From: Tigriopus japonicus
Taxonomy: Eukaryota > Arthropoda > Copepoda > Harpacticoida > Harpacticidae
DNA: 64,000 nucleotides
Direction: 5' to 3'
Assembly: GCA_010645155.1 (NCBI GenBank)
Contig: CM021312.1
Location: 3,444,156-3,508,155 of the forward strand
The first letter of the stretch is position 1; every line of letters begins with the position of its first letter. This document shows positions 1-10,170 of the stretch, one piece after another. Position numbers and translations under genes: made by a program. Below the pieces are notes generated by a model. The model searched no databases, was not told the DNA's origin, and saw only the letters and a program-made list of their open reading frames with translations.

Positions 1-1596
1 TATAATTCATCATATACGTAAATTGTATTTGTGGTCAAGGATGCCTAAATAACCAATTTTTGACTATTTTCCTACGTGGTCCCAAGTTTGACACACAAGG
101 ACTTTTAATTTGGCATAACCTTCTTTGCTTCTCTTCAGAACTTCATGATTTGATTTGTTATAGAATTTCATGAACGACTAGTCTAACCTGGATATAAGAA
201 CATTCTACAGGAAAATATATCTTGGTATCAAGTAAGTTACATAGTGAAAGACTGGTCAGTTTTACTTTATTTGTTCATAATGTAATAGTATATTAGAAAG
301 ATGTGTTTTAGAGACCAAATTAAAGATGTGAGAACTGTTTCAAAATGTTAAAGTTGATTGTGATTCATATTGTCTCATTTCTATCAATCTATTGTCAGTT
401 TATTTCTAGTTTAGCTTATTTTTTTGTAAGTTTCAATGACAGTCAAATTTGTCTTAATATTTTCATGTATTCATGTGTTTTCTATTCTTATTTTTTGTTT
501 ATGAGTTAGTTCAATGATCAGTATAAGTTCGAATGATGCAAATAAACCTTATTCATTGAAAACGTGTGTTCTAGGCTGAGTAAGAGTTAAGATAGTAGAA
601 TGTTCTAAGGGTGTTTTATAGACCAAATATCTATACATAGATATTTGGTATATACATACATATATATATAGAAATAGACCAAACATATACTATACATATA
701 ATACAGATATATTTATCTGTTCATTGAAACCATGAAGAGACATTGCAAGTTTAGTGTTTTGCTTGAGTAATGCATTTTGTTATTCAAATATTCCAGAAGT
801 GTATCCCAAACCGTTGTAAGTTGATGTATAATTATCAATTCTTAAAAAACTGAGACTTTCTACTTTCAAAATCACGTTCTCTCCTTTTGTGCTTCTCCAC
901 TTGATCTTGGTCACCCCTGATTTGCCGTGCGCCGTCCAGGAAATTCTAGATGTCCGTGGTTGAGGGAAGGCTGCTATTTGGGATGTCGGTAAATAGGTCA
1001 CACAAAAAGGTCTTAGGTTGTAAAAAGGACTGTATAAACATTAAAAGTCAAACGATGCAATCTAGAACTTAGGATTTTGTAAAGAGAGAAAAAAAATACC
1101 TACATAATGTTTTAGGGTTCGTTTGAGGATATGGATAGAGTTAGCGTTAGTTGACTCTGCTCAACTGTAGTTTATTTTCACGAAACCTTGAGTAGTGATG
1201 TGCTAATATTAAAAGCTACCTTTTTGTTCGATGAAGATTTTGACAGACCCCCTGACTTTTCATAGGATGAAAAGTCAATTGAGAAGTCCGAGTCCATTGG
1301 AGTCTCCTTGATTCCTATTCATTTGTGTGTTCATTTAGGCATTGTTCCCCAAGTTATGGTTTCACATGGTTAACGTTTAACTTGTCTCTTTGAAACTATT
1401 TTGGGGCTTTGACTCGATAATCTTTTCTCTAATGTTTGACTTTTACCGTTTCAAAGTTGTTGGGCAATATCGTTCCTGTCCTCAAAACCTTGACGCGTCG
1501 GGAAAAATCGAAGGAGAAACCTGATAGTCTCGGTTTCTCAAATACTTGAAATTGAGTGAGTCTGGAGCCCACTATCAGCTCTTTGTAATAACCACC
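1..1596. other. AT-rich DNA without a gene
   Basis: I see no coding region here. The short minus-strand frames at 780-1001 and 1429-1611 have no recognisable domain. The stretch holds a TA-rich tract near 650-670 and a perfect 12 bp stem hairpin at 622-649. It runs up to the TA dinucleotide flanking the Tc1-like element. Confidence 0.6.
622..649. repeat. Perfect 12 bp inverted repeat (hairpin)
   Basis: ACCAAATATCTA at 622-633 and TAGATATTTGGT at 638-649 are exact reverse complements separated by TACA. It sits in TA-rich DNA next to a short TA/CA-type microsatellite. It may be microsatellite decay or part of a small element; no function can be assigned. Confidence 0.7.
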
Positions 1597-1598
1597 TA

Positions 1599-2854
1599 CA
1601 GTAGATAACAAAAGTCTTTTCGTATGCAGTTAATTTCATTAATCTAAAATAACTTTAAAACTACTAAATGGTTAATGACGAGGTTTGGTGAGTCCGTCGT
1701 TGAAAGCTCTCCCCACCTAAGACAGATGCTGCCTGTTCTGCCTGGCATGATAGAGGCCGGTATGACTCAAAAGTGTGTTGCAGACACTATCTATGTTACG
1801 TTACGAACAGTGCAAAACTGGTGGAGGCGCCGCCGGAGTGGTGAGAGCCTTGAAGATCGGCCGCTGACTGGACGCCCAAAAACTTTATCAAGAGTTTAGC
1901 GAATTGTTATCGCGAAATTGACAACAAAATGTCATCATAGCACGAGAAAATTGGCATAAAAATGACTTCTCTTGGATGTGTGACATCGCACATGACTGTG
2001 TACTGATATCTAGTCAATGATCTTAACCTCAGGTCATATCGGAGGCCAAAGAAGCCCAAACTTGCGCCCCATAATCTTCGTCATTGCCTCAAGTTCTGCC
2101 AAGAGCACCGGAAGTGGACGGAAGATGACTGGGCTCATGCCTGCATCTCCGACAAATCCCTCTTTTACCTCATGAAGCCTCCAAATCCTCAAACGGATTG
2201 AGTTTGGGCGTCTGATGCTGGAAATGTTAAGCTTGTGGAAACCATCAAATCACCGCCACATCTTATAGTATGGGGAATGATGAGCGCCCAAGGACTCTCT
2301 GAGCTTCATATCATGCCCGCCAAAACCAAAATTAACTCCGCCTATTACATTGAAAATATCCTGGATGGTCTATGTTTCCGTGCATTTAGCAGGACGAACA
2401 AGAATGGTGGCATTTTGGAACGAAAACTGTGTCCAAGGATGTCTGAGGCTATTTTTCAACAAGACATAGCGCCCATTCATACCTCCAAAGTAACGCAAGA
2501 ATGGTGCCAAAAAAGTCTTCCGAACTTCTGGAGAAAAGACGTGCGGCCAGACAACTCTCCTGATTTGTCTCCGATTAAGAATCTCTGGGCGTTCATGAAA
2601 CAAGAGATATCAAAGATGGCCATTGCTACAAATTTGAAGGTTTTGGAGAAGTAACTTAAAAGAGTCTGGTCAGATATTAGTCCAAATTTGTTAAATAATT
2701 TAATGGCTTCTATGCCTAATTAATTTAAAAAAGGTATCCAAGCCAAAGGTGGACGTTTTGGCAATTGAGTCACCAGTTCAAATTGATCTGTGTTACTATT
2801 GTTAACTTTTTACAGAATAAAATTCAAATGCGAAAAGACTTTTGTTACATACTG
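1599..2854 (+). mobile_element. Complete Tc1/mariner-like DNA transposon, inactivated
   Basis: The left end (from 1599) and the reverse complement of the right end (up to 2854) share an inverted terminal repeat of about 25 bp. Both begin CAGTA and contain AACAAAAGTCTTTTCG. Each end is flanked by TA (1597-1598 and 2855-2856), the target duplication of Tc1/mariner elements. The 1256 bp span encloses one transposase-like frame. The CAGT terminus, the TA target and the transposase homology agree, so the boundaries are well supported. The transposase is broken, so the copy is non-autonomous. Confidence 0.9.
1675..2768 (+). pseudogene. Tc1/mariner transposase pseudogene with 37-residue D-to-K spacing
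   Basis: The family cuts and pastes its own DNA with a DDE catalytic triad. The first open part (1675-1899) is an N-terminal helix-turn-helix segment ending in a GRP motif (LTGRPKTLS). After a TAG and a frame change, homology resumes with the first catalytic Asp in CISDKSLF (codon 2151-2153). The second Asp is in FQQDIAPIHTS (2463-2465). The block NSPDLSPIKNLW follows, in which the third acidic residue is Lys (AAG 2577-2579) instead of Glu. There are 37 residues between the second Asp and this Lys, against 34 in classical Tc1, so the DD37E-type group is the likeliest relative. The typical C-terminal IQAKGGRFGN lies after two further stops. Several in-frame stops, at least one frameshift and the lost catalytic residue make it dead. 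Confidence 0.88.
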
Positions 2855-2856
2855 TA

Positions 2857-3540
2857 TTTACTCAGTTTTAACTTTCTTGCCTTCATTGAGGTCGTTATAA
2901 AAACCCTGATGGTATCACTTTCCTTTCCTTCTCTTATTGAAAACACAAAACAGCTTACAAAATTTTGAGGTTCGTCAGCTGTAAGCTGTGAACATCTTTT
3001 TCTTGTTTTGATTTCCATAGAGTGACCCATTGACTTCTATTAATACTAGACCGAGTGTAAGCCTAAAAATGTGTCTCCGGTCACCAACAGTTGAGCGGAC
3101 AAAAGTGCGGGAACATTTGAAATGTGTGACCTGGCAAATGTCAACCATGCAAGTGATAAGTCAAATGTGGAATTCGGTAATGTTTTTGGGTCATTCTTTG
3201 TTATTGCTGGTGGTCACTTTAGTGAAAGAACCAAAGACGTCACTTGGTGACCATGCCATGGATATGAGTACTACAACTAGGAACTTTTTTGACAATACGT
3301 TGAATAAGTAATTGGTAGGAAGAACACAAATTTAAGCTTCTGCGTTATGTAGGGTTAATCCAATGCATATATGGACAAAAACTGACTTGTGGCTTCAAGA
3401 ACGAGTTTTGAAAAGTTGGTCTTGATTTGCATGTTTGGTCATACTAATTGCCCGCTCAACAGTTGTGAGGGCGACATTTTCCTCATGAATTCAACGCATT
3501 CCGCCCCGCTTGCCAAATCAGCCAGGCTAAAGCTTGCACG
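2857..3540. other. Gap between Tc1 element and Bel/Pao relic
   Basis: No supported gene. A plus-strand frame at 3030-3311 has no recognisable motif. The 3' end may belong to the flanking retroelement relic, but I see no LTR boundary. Confidence 0.4.
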
Positions 3541-3978
3541 CTATCTAGTGATCATAACTGATCTAAGGAGTGACCGCACGTCATGCATTGAAATCTGCCT
3601 CCTCTCCATCGTAGATGAAGGCGAGCTTGAAGAAACAAGTTTTTTCAAGAGCCGAAAACTCGAACCCTTATTTCTTGCAAGCTGCTTGAACAGTTTTTCT
3701 CTTTGTTTTGATACTGTCGCTTGATCACCTAATGCAAAGTCAATCCACGAATTGCTTTGCCAAGCTGGCAATCAGATTAGGCTGGTGCTGACGGTTTGAG
3801 CACCACTTTGAACGTCATCTTGGGCTATTTCAAGAAGTTGTACAGGAGGCCAGTCTGACGCAGGGGATCCTCTAACCTTTGGAATCAACAGCTGTGTTGC
3901 AGCCGTCACCGAAGTTTGTTCCAGTTGAAGGTGTTCCGTCGCCCTTGCCTGACCTCCATCAGACTTGCTCGTCTTCAA
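3541..3978 (-). pseudogene. Possible 3' extension of the Bel/Pao relic
   Basis: Two short minus-strand frames (3772-3978 and 3541-3771) follow directly downstream of the integrase C-terminal relic in the same orientation. They are polar, with a Lys/Arg-rich helical stretch (KQREKLFKQLARNKG). I recognise no domain. They could be the degraded 3' end of the retroelement or unrelated sequence; position and orientation are the only evidence. Confidence 0.25.
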
Positions 3979-4017
3979 GAGTTGCCGTCATATCTATTCC
4001 AGGGTCATGGTTAGGTT

Positions 4018-5026
4018 CCAGAAGATCTATTTGACGAACAGTTCGCCTTAAATTTGAGCCTTTGGAAGTTTTGACTATGACATGAGAAGTGACACCGGAT
4101 GTGCTTTTAACACGTTTAACGATTCGAACGAGGTTCCAAGAGTTCTTTTGAAGGGTTTCTGGCTTAGTACAGCAACGTCTCCAGGTTTAAGATTAATACC
4201 TTTTGGGTTATTCCATTTTTTGTCAACATTGAATTGCTCAAGATAATCTTTTACCCAGTGAGACCAGAAAGACTTTAGAATTATTTCCCGTTGAATGAAG
4301 GCATCGGTAAAGTTTACACTTTTTTACTTTGGTAATTGCATGTGTGACACGTTCTGTTAATTGACTGCATGAGCGCATGGTTGGCTTTCAAAAAAGTAAT
4401 TGCGTGTTGCACTCCAAACGGAGAAATTTTCACTACGATCTTTACAAACTATTTTGCTTGAACTCCAAAGAGTCAAAAATGATCGTCCATTTGCAACGAT
4501 GAGATGTGATCCTGATTTGCGATTAATCACACCAAATATGCTGATCCATGGAAGACAATTAACATCTTACCAATTACTTTTTTTGAAAGCCAACCATGCG
4601 TGCATGCAGTTACCCCGTTTGTACATGGGGCTTGTGGTGTACTGAATTGCCAAGTGATTGGACTATCTCCTCCGAAGTTGTGACTTTAAACTCTTTCTTT
4701 CCAAATCTATGTTATTAAAAAGTTCTCTCAATGTTTTATCTGATGCGGAAAATACTTTGACATTGCCTGCCTAAAACATTTGAGGTCGACCTCGGAGGCT
4801 AATAAAGCGCGTGAAAGCATGGATAGACTCATTTGTAGAAATTTTCCACAACTTCACAATGAATTGAGTGAAGACAAGTGAAAAGAGCTATCCAAACTTT
4901 TCGTGGTACTCGATTGTGTTCACAGGTGTCTATGAGTTTGGAAATCTTCTCCTCAGTTAACACAATGCCGTCGGTCTTTTTCAGGATGTCTTTATCCATT
5001 CTCTGAAAGCCTTGTTTGCAATAATG
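4018..5026 (-). pseudogene. Bel/Pao retrotransposon integrase relic (core plus DUF5641-like C-terminus)
   Basis: Integrase would insert retroelement cDNA into the genome. On the minus strand, from about 5026 down to 4611, frames read VPRKVWIALFTCL, then SIHAFTRFISLRGRPQ, then TLRELFNNIDL and TWQFSTPQAPCTNGV. This is the usual integrase-core order. The expected SDNG block is destroyed (a stop and AGN), so the second catalytic Asp is lost. From about 4290 to 4020 the same strand reads FWSHWVKDYLEQF and NLKPGDVAVLS, the C-terminal domain typical of Bel/Pao, followed after a frameshift by SGVTSHVIVKTSKGSNLRRTV. The block expected between these parts lies on the opposite strand at 4403-4570. Stops and frameshifts are frequent, and the copy is clearly older than the Bel/Pao element at 9-11 kb. 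Confidence 0.8.
4364..4610. repeat. Inverted-repeat-bounded flipped segment inside the integrase relic
   Basis: Sequence 4364-4402 is nearly the exact reverse complement of 4571-4610 (both carry the TTGGCTTTCAAAAAAGTAATTG core). Between them, the plus strand reads LRSLQTILLELQRVKNDRPF and ITPNMLIHGRQL. That is the integrase block with the NSRP-like and LTP...GRPL-like motifs, which belongs between the two minus-strand parts of the surrounding relic. An inversion between the repeats restores the expected order. Part of the right arm may be a duplicated end created by the inversion. Confidence 0.75.
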
Positions 5027-5103
5027 AAAGACATGAAGAGGTCCAAGACATGGACCTCGCTATTGCTGGACAGAGACGGTGGCTTCAAAAGTTATCATCT
5101 TTG

Positions 5104-5236
5104 GTTCCATTCAAGAAATTATCTTGTATTTTCCAAGAGCTGTGTGTGGTTTATGTAACAAAAAAATCGTTTACCAATTTTCAGCTCAATCGAATGACGG
5201 AGTCAAAAGTTATGATTCTTTGAAGTTCAGGCAAGC
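5104..5236 (+). repeat. Interspersed repeat related to the 57 kb fold-back arms
   Basis: The segment CAGCTCAATCGAATGACGG followed by AGTCAAAAGTTATG (about 5180-5214) recurs with small changes at 57320-57358 on the plus strand and at 57475-57525 on the minus strand. Weaker similarity extends upstream (TTCAAG..ATT..TATTTTCC). It ends where the fold-back element at 5237 begins. It is probably one arm of a related fold-back element. Confidence 0.55.
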
Positions 5237-6001
5237 GTAGGCGGAAAATGACCTCGTTCTAGTACCTCTTGTTGAAAGATATTGCAACAATAGGTAAAAC
5301 TAAAGGCTTTATATACAAAGAATCGCAAAGGTCTGGAATCGAAGGTCTTCTCTGATTAGAGGGTTCCTCGGGACCCAAGTTCTGATTGGTCAAGCAACCC
5401 CTTGCGGCAGCGTGATTAGATGCGGCATGTCTTGAAAGCTATTGTCCCAGGAAAATTGCGATTAAATGGCTTTCAATCCAATAGATACATGTTTCAGATA
5501 CAAATTACCATGTTAAAACATAAAGAAATTTCAACATTCTGGAGCATTTTTTTCTTTTCCTCACAGAAAGTCCAGAAACGCCAATTTGGAAATGGCATGT
5601 AAAGTGCCACCCTTTGTTCAGCAACTGAGATCCTTGCCCTCCCAATCTCATGTGGAGTAGAGATCATCAGGGTGTCCAAAAAAAGAAAGGGGTTGACTCT
5701 TTCCACTTTTTCATACAATCTCATGTCTAAAACTTCATAAATTAGTAGGTGCCTCTTTTGTTTAGTCACGTGAAACATTCAATATGTTAATCTTGATTTA
5801 GAAGCCACGAATTGGTGATTTTTTGAGGCCTGAAAGCTTCCAAGACAAGCTGCATCTAGTCACGCTGCCGCAAGGGGTTGCTTGACCAATCAGAACGTGG
5901 GTCCCGAGGAACCCTCTAATCAGAGAAGACCTTCGATTCCAGACCTTTGCGATTCTTTGTGTATAAAGCCTTTAGGTAAAACGAGTTTATTTTCCGCCTA
6001 C
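5237..6001. mobile_element. Fold-back element 1 (long terminal inverted repeats)
   Basis: The left arm (about 5237-5439) and right arm (about 5836-6001) are reverse complements over most of their length. A nearly perfect core of more than 100 bp runs from the TATA(T/C)ACAAAGAATCGC segment to the CCCCTTGCGGCAGCGTGA segment. Both outer ends are GTAGGCGGAAAAT. About 55 bp of the left arm near 5250-5300 is absent from the right arm. The 400 bp centre has no recognisable coding sequence. The arm-heavy layout fits fold-back or MITE-type DNA elements. I found no convincing target duplication, so the superfamily is open. Confidence 0.75.
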
Positions 6002-6017
6002 CGTGTTTTCAACCCGG

Positions 6018-6813
6018 AATGAGGCATGCAGGGGGAGGTTTAAGTGATCTCTTCAAAATTTTATCGCGGGCGGATGAAAGAAGAGAAAGGGCTTGTTCGT
6101 CAATGTAAGATTTTGGTCAGTGCAAGGGTTTTCGCGTTTTACAGACCGTCCTTATGACTTAGATGCTACAAAAAATGTCGAATTGCAAGTTTGGACATTT
6201 TGACTCTCGGTTTTGTAAGAATTTGCAAAATTATTCTTTTGAATAAAAAATGGCAAGCACTTAAAAAAGGCCTTTGATATTGAAGAGAAACACGTACAAA
6301 ACAGGCCATTTTGTTTGGTACCTTGATGGTTTTGGAGCTTTACAATACAAATCAGTGCTTATGACATTACTTACACTTGTACTTACCCAAAAAAGAGGCC
6401 TTTTGTTGAGAATTTTCTCGTGCAAGAACGAGCAAATAAAGTGTGCATTTTTTTCCAAAATCCTAACCAAAGGTGTTCAAACTTACAATTCGACATTTTT
6501 CATGGCATCTAATTCACAAGGGCGGTCTGTAAATTGCGAAAACCCTTAAACGAGGTTTGCTCGCTCCTGCCCCCTGTAGTCGACCGTCTGCAACAACACA
6601 GTTAAGTAGTCAAAACTAGCAATCAAGCTAAAAGAGACTCTCTGTAAGATTGTATTCACAAAAACTACAGATAATAAAACCCGATTACACACACACACTG
6701 CCCAAATTCTCACGAGCCACCCACTGTTGCCAAACAAGCCTTTTCTCTTTTTTCATCCGCCCGCGATAAGATTTTTGAAGAGATCAGTCAAACCTCCCCC
6801 TGCATTTCTCATT
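6018..6813. mobile_element. Fold-back element 2 (imperfect long palindrome)
   Basis: The left arm (6018-6276) pairs with the right arm (6389-6813). Shared blocks, in order, are AATGAG..ATGCAGGGGGAGGTTT, TGATCTCTTCAAAA, TATCGCGGGCGGATGAAA, GGGTTTTCGC, ACAGACCG, AAAAATGTCGAATTG and AAAAAGRGGCCTTT. The right arm carries about 190 extra bases (roughly 6550-6740), so one arm gained or lost a block. It lies 16 bp from fold-back element 1. Overlapping frames on both strands here are by-products of the palindrome. The arms share no obvious sequence with element 1. Confidence 0.75.
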
Positions 6814-7805
6814 GAACCCCAACTATCCGCACAATAAACCGACGCAGTACGCTCTACACCATGCCTCGCCCCTGAAAGATATGATTGTTCTAATTTTAAT
6901 TTTCTTTGAAAAAGCAATCAGGCTCACATTGTTTTGTTTTCAAGTACAAACTCAATATGCGTTTGTATTTTTAGCGGTAGAAGTTAAAACTTACCTGCTG
7001 CTGCGTGCAGATGTTCAAATTTATTTAGTATTATTGCACAAGGTGGGAGGTGGTTTTTTGTTTCTTGACCCGGTCTGAATTTTGTGATTTGGATTTCTTG
7101 ACTTCCGCCACATCCCTTGCCCGTTTTAAAGATCATTGCTTTTGTGCTGAAGCATTCGACTAGTTGATGAATTATCAATACAATTAAGTGGGTTTGGGAC
7201 TTGTAGTTCCACATACTTGGACCTTGGTAGCGTAATGTATACTGCAAAAGAGGCCACGCCACATGTAGTGGAAACCACGAATTGTGTAACAACTATTATT
7301 ACGAAAAGGTTTGATTGGTTCATAAACCAGATTCGCACTCTAAGGAGACAAAAGGTGACAATTTTGTTGCTTATTCGCATGGTCGCCTTCCTTTATGTTC
7401 CAACCAATTGATGATTCAAATTCTAATTGACAGGAAATCTTATGGGTATTGTCATGTACTAGTATGGACAAAACATGGGAAACCGGGAGATCGGTGGACA
7501 AGTTTATTCGGTAGAATGATGAAGGAAGAATGGATAGAGAAAGAACAGAACAACAGGTTTATATAGAAACAAGAACGCACAATACGAGTAACGAAGGAGA
7601 GTATTGAGAGAGGACTACAAATACAACACAGGTATGTTCTTAAGGGCAGTGGTGAAGTGGACAAGCCGCATAAATATTAGCGGAAAATGCATTTTTGTGA
7701 TTTTGAGGGGCAAACTGATGGGCCCTCCAATGCAATCTTTTGCGTTAGGTTCTTTTTTTAAGTTGCTTGCGGATTTTAATACCGCGGCAAGGAATCCACA
7801 CAATG
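6814..7805. other. Gap with no supported gene
   Basis: Several frames of 60-100 residues overlap on both strands, but none shows a domain, a paired splice site or an ATG with context. I see nothing else except the downstream decay of the adjacent minus-strand LINE fragment toward 7800. Confidence 0.4.
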
Positions 7806-8385
7806 AGCCCGATAGAGAAGAAAGGAGGAATTCATTGATCGAACTAGCATCGATTCCCTTGGATTTGGAGGTGCTCTCATAGCACAAGTAAGACCTCTAC
7901 GGTCGCTACAGCTAACCTCAAATCCTGGGTTAGGAAAGAGCCAATGAATTCTCTTGAAGACATACAGTATCAGGAACCTTTCAAACCTTCTCTGAGTACT
8001 ATACAGTCCTAATTTCTGGAGTCTTTACCAATACAAGAGCTCTCTCATTCCTGTGATGTTCCTAGTGAACCATCGTTGGATCTGCTCGACCTTTTGCAAA
8101 GCTGCCGAACTCATTGGAGCCCAAATGGGTGAAGAATATTCAAGATGCGGTTGAGCAATCGACTTGTACCGAGTTAGCATCGTTATACTATCTCTGGACT
8201 TGAAAGTGCGATAGATCCAGCCACACGTTTGAAATACCTTTCCCACTTTTAACTGGATATGGTCATCAAACCTTCCATCATCTTGCATGAGAACGCCCAA
8301 ATCCTTAATACAAGATACCTGCTCAATATCATAACCTCCATTGTATTTGAGTGGAACATCTAATTTTAACGCACCATACGGGCTC
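7806..8385 (-). pseudogene. LINE (Jockey/CR1-like) reverse-transcriptase C-terminal fragment
   Basis: Non-LTR reverse transcriptases copy element RNA at the insertion site. The minus strand reads DIEQVSCIKDLGVLMQDDGR, then IYRTFKSRDSITMLTRYKS and PHLEYSSPIWAP, then LQKVEQIQRWFTRNITGM. This is the well-known thumb/C-terminal block of Jockey and CR1 type reverse transcriptases (KDLGV..., FKSRD, P.LEY...W.P, E..Q..FTR.I.G). After one TAA the frame continues RLQKLGLYSTQRR and later SFLLYRAHCVDSLPRY. The palm with its catalytic aspartates is absent, so this is a 5'-truncated or broken copy with at least two stops. It lies head to head with the plus-strand fragment beginning near 8407. Confidence 0.85.
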
Positions 8386-8406
8386 CTTCATTGTCCAACT
8401 TGTTGC

Positions 8407-8569
8407 CCATTAGTCTTCGTCTGGAATATGTAGGAGCTGATCCTCTGACAGCTTTTAAAGCAGGATTAGACAATCTTTTAGATACTTTTCCTGATCAACC
8501 CACTACACAAGGGTTGTCCAGATCTGCCAATAGTAACTCCTTGGTGCATCAAATTTCGTATAAATGTTG
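8407..8569 (+). pseudogene. LINE reverse-transcriptase terminal fragment, opposite orientation
   Basis: The plus strand reads LPISLRLEYVGADPLTAFK, then GLDNLLDTFPDQPTTQGLSR and SANSNSLVHQISYKC, followed by TGA. A Leu-Pro-x-x-Leu-Arg block, a Phe-Lys-x-x-Leu-Asp helix, a Pro-Asp-Gln-Pro turn and an Asn-Ser-Leu-Val end are characteristic of the extreme C-terminus of this LINE type. A TA-rich 3' region follows. Only the tail of the protein remains. The neighbouring minus-strand fragment may be of the same or a sister family, brought together by independent insertions or an inversion. Confidence 0.7.
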
Positions 8570-8752
8570 ATTGTATATATTATATTAATGATTTAGTTGT
8601 TTACAGGGAATCGCATTCCTTGTAGCGGTAGTAGAAAATGCGCAACAAACAAAAATATTCCCTGTAAAGAAAGTCAATCATTAAAAGAAAGTTAACCATT
8701 ATTAAAATTAATATTCATAAGATCCTTGATCTACCTACGAGTTACTGTTGGC

Positions 8753-8919
8753 AGATCTGTACAATTCTTTAAGAATCCCTCTTGTGCGCTCCATGATTCG
8801 GGAGTGGTTCTTTGCTTAAAGGGTTCTGAGATCATGGAACGCCTTGGGTTGCCCAATTCGTGAAAGTCAATTCAAAGTATTCGAGCTTTTCGTCATCATC
8901 TCAAAAAGGTGGATTTAAA
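8753..8919 (+). pseudogene. Second plus-strand LINE reverse-transcriptase tail fragment
   Basis: The frame reads NSLRIPLVRSMIREWFFA, a stop, then RVLRSWNALGCPIRESQFKV and FELF. This matches the late block of LINE reverse transcriptases (R.PL.R.R.RE..F..R..R.WNALP..IRES....F). It contains a TAA and ends at another stop. It adjoins the Bel/Pao element that begins around 8968-9010. Confidence 0.55.
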
Positions 8920-8967
8920 TCGATTATTTAGACACCAACTCTGAACTGTGAGGACTCCAGTGGCCTG

Positions 8968-10155
8968 TTGGTCTTTCTTTGTCTATTCCTTTTCAGTCGA
9001 TTCTCTAGATCAGAAGGGGCGTGTTTTGGATGTCTCCAACGAGGTCATATATCTAGAAGGTGTCCCAATCTTAGGACTTGCTCTCGTTGTCAAAAGAACC
9101 ATCCAACTTCGTTACACCAGGAAGAGGTTTCGCCATCTTCGTCTGTTGTGACTGCTCACGCTGTGGGTTTGAGTGGTTCTGTGGTAGCCTTGAGTGTGGT
9201 GCGGGTTAAGGTTTCACTTGGGAGCAAGACTAAAAAAATCGTCGAAGGCCTTGCCTTGCTCGATGCCTTAAGTTCAGGCACATTCGCCTCGAGCCAATTG
9301 TTGGAACCTCTCGGAGTGTCTGGGCCCCAGACCCGAATCGCGATACACACTCTAAATGGACAAAAAACCGAAACGACCGAGATTATCATTGGACTTCAAG
9401 TGCAAAAGCCTGATGGAAATGGACAGATTATCTTGGGCCCAACGTACGCTCGAGAAACCATTCCACTTCAAGAAAATGAAGTGGCCACCGTGGAGCTATT
9501 GAAGAAGTTTTCCTCATTTGATGCCCTCCACCAAGATATTTCCAAGCTCGACATGAGTCTGCCAGTTATCTTGCTCATCGGAGCAGACAATCCCATGGCC
9601 CTTCGTCCATTAGAAGTACGGGTTGGCGATGAAGGAGACCCCATGTCACCTTATGCAGTCCATACCCATCTTGGTTGGTCTGTGATGGGACCCATAAAAG
9701 CAGTGGGAGCCACGCGGGACCCAAACGATGTCAAACTCTCTTGTCATCGAACATCGGCCTTGCCAAATCGAATTTTTGGAAGGGAGATCATCAAGGATCT
9801 TGGTGTGGCCGAAATGTTGGCCAATTTGGCTGGATTGGACTTTACAAATCCTAAGCTTCCTCACTGCTTGGTTGATATGATTACAAGTGAAACCCTTTCA
9901 GGCGACGATCTCAGGTTCATGGAGATAGTTCAAGCGGGCACAAGATTTGTTGAGGATAGGAACGAGGTGCCTCTTCCCATCAAGAACCGTCCACTGATTA
10001 TGGCTGACAGTCGGGATTTGGCCAAAAGGCGTGCCACTTCCATAATGGAGAAAATATCCAGAAACAAAGAAGTGAAGGAGGATTATTTTCTGTTTATGGG
10101 AGATCTTCTCAAAAACGAATACGCCCGAATGATTGACCCCAAAAAGTGGCCATGA
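8968..10155 (+). pseudogene. Bel/Pao Gag end, protease and start of reverse transcriptase
   Basis: This 395-codon open frame has no ATG at its left edge; element homology starts about residue 15. Residues 19-32 form a CX2CX4HX4C zinc knuckle (CFGCLQRGHISRRC). Residues 38-50 form a second CX2CX3HX4H knuckle. An A17-type aspartic protease region follows, but the catalytic motif is LLDALSSG (Asp99-Ala-Leu) in place of the usual Asp-Ser/Thr-Gly. Residues around 203-245 match the end of the protease domain (LIGADNPMALRPLEVRVG, then HLGWSVMGP). Residues about 328-395 are the N-terminal lead-in of reverse transcriptase (EVPLPIKN, RDLAKRRA, YARMIDP). The palm domain is cut off by the deletion near 10150. 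The protein would bind nucleic acid and process polyprotein in a live element; here it cannot work. Confidence 0.85.
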
Positions 10156-10170
10156 CCCATGGCCAATTAA

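Noticed and set aside
6261..7411. Mirrored open frames on both strands near fold-back element 2
   Set aside because: They are produced by palindromic DNA and short AT-poor stretches, with no protein motif.
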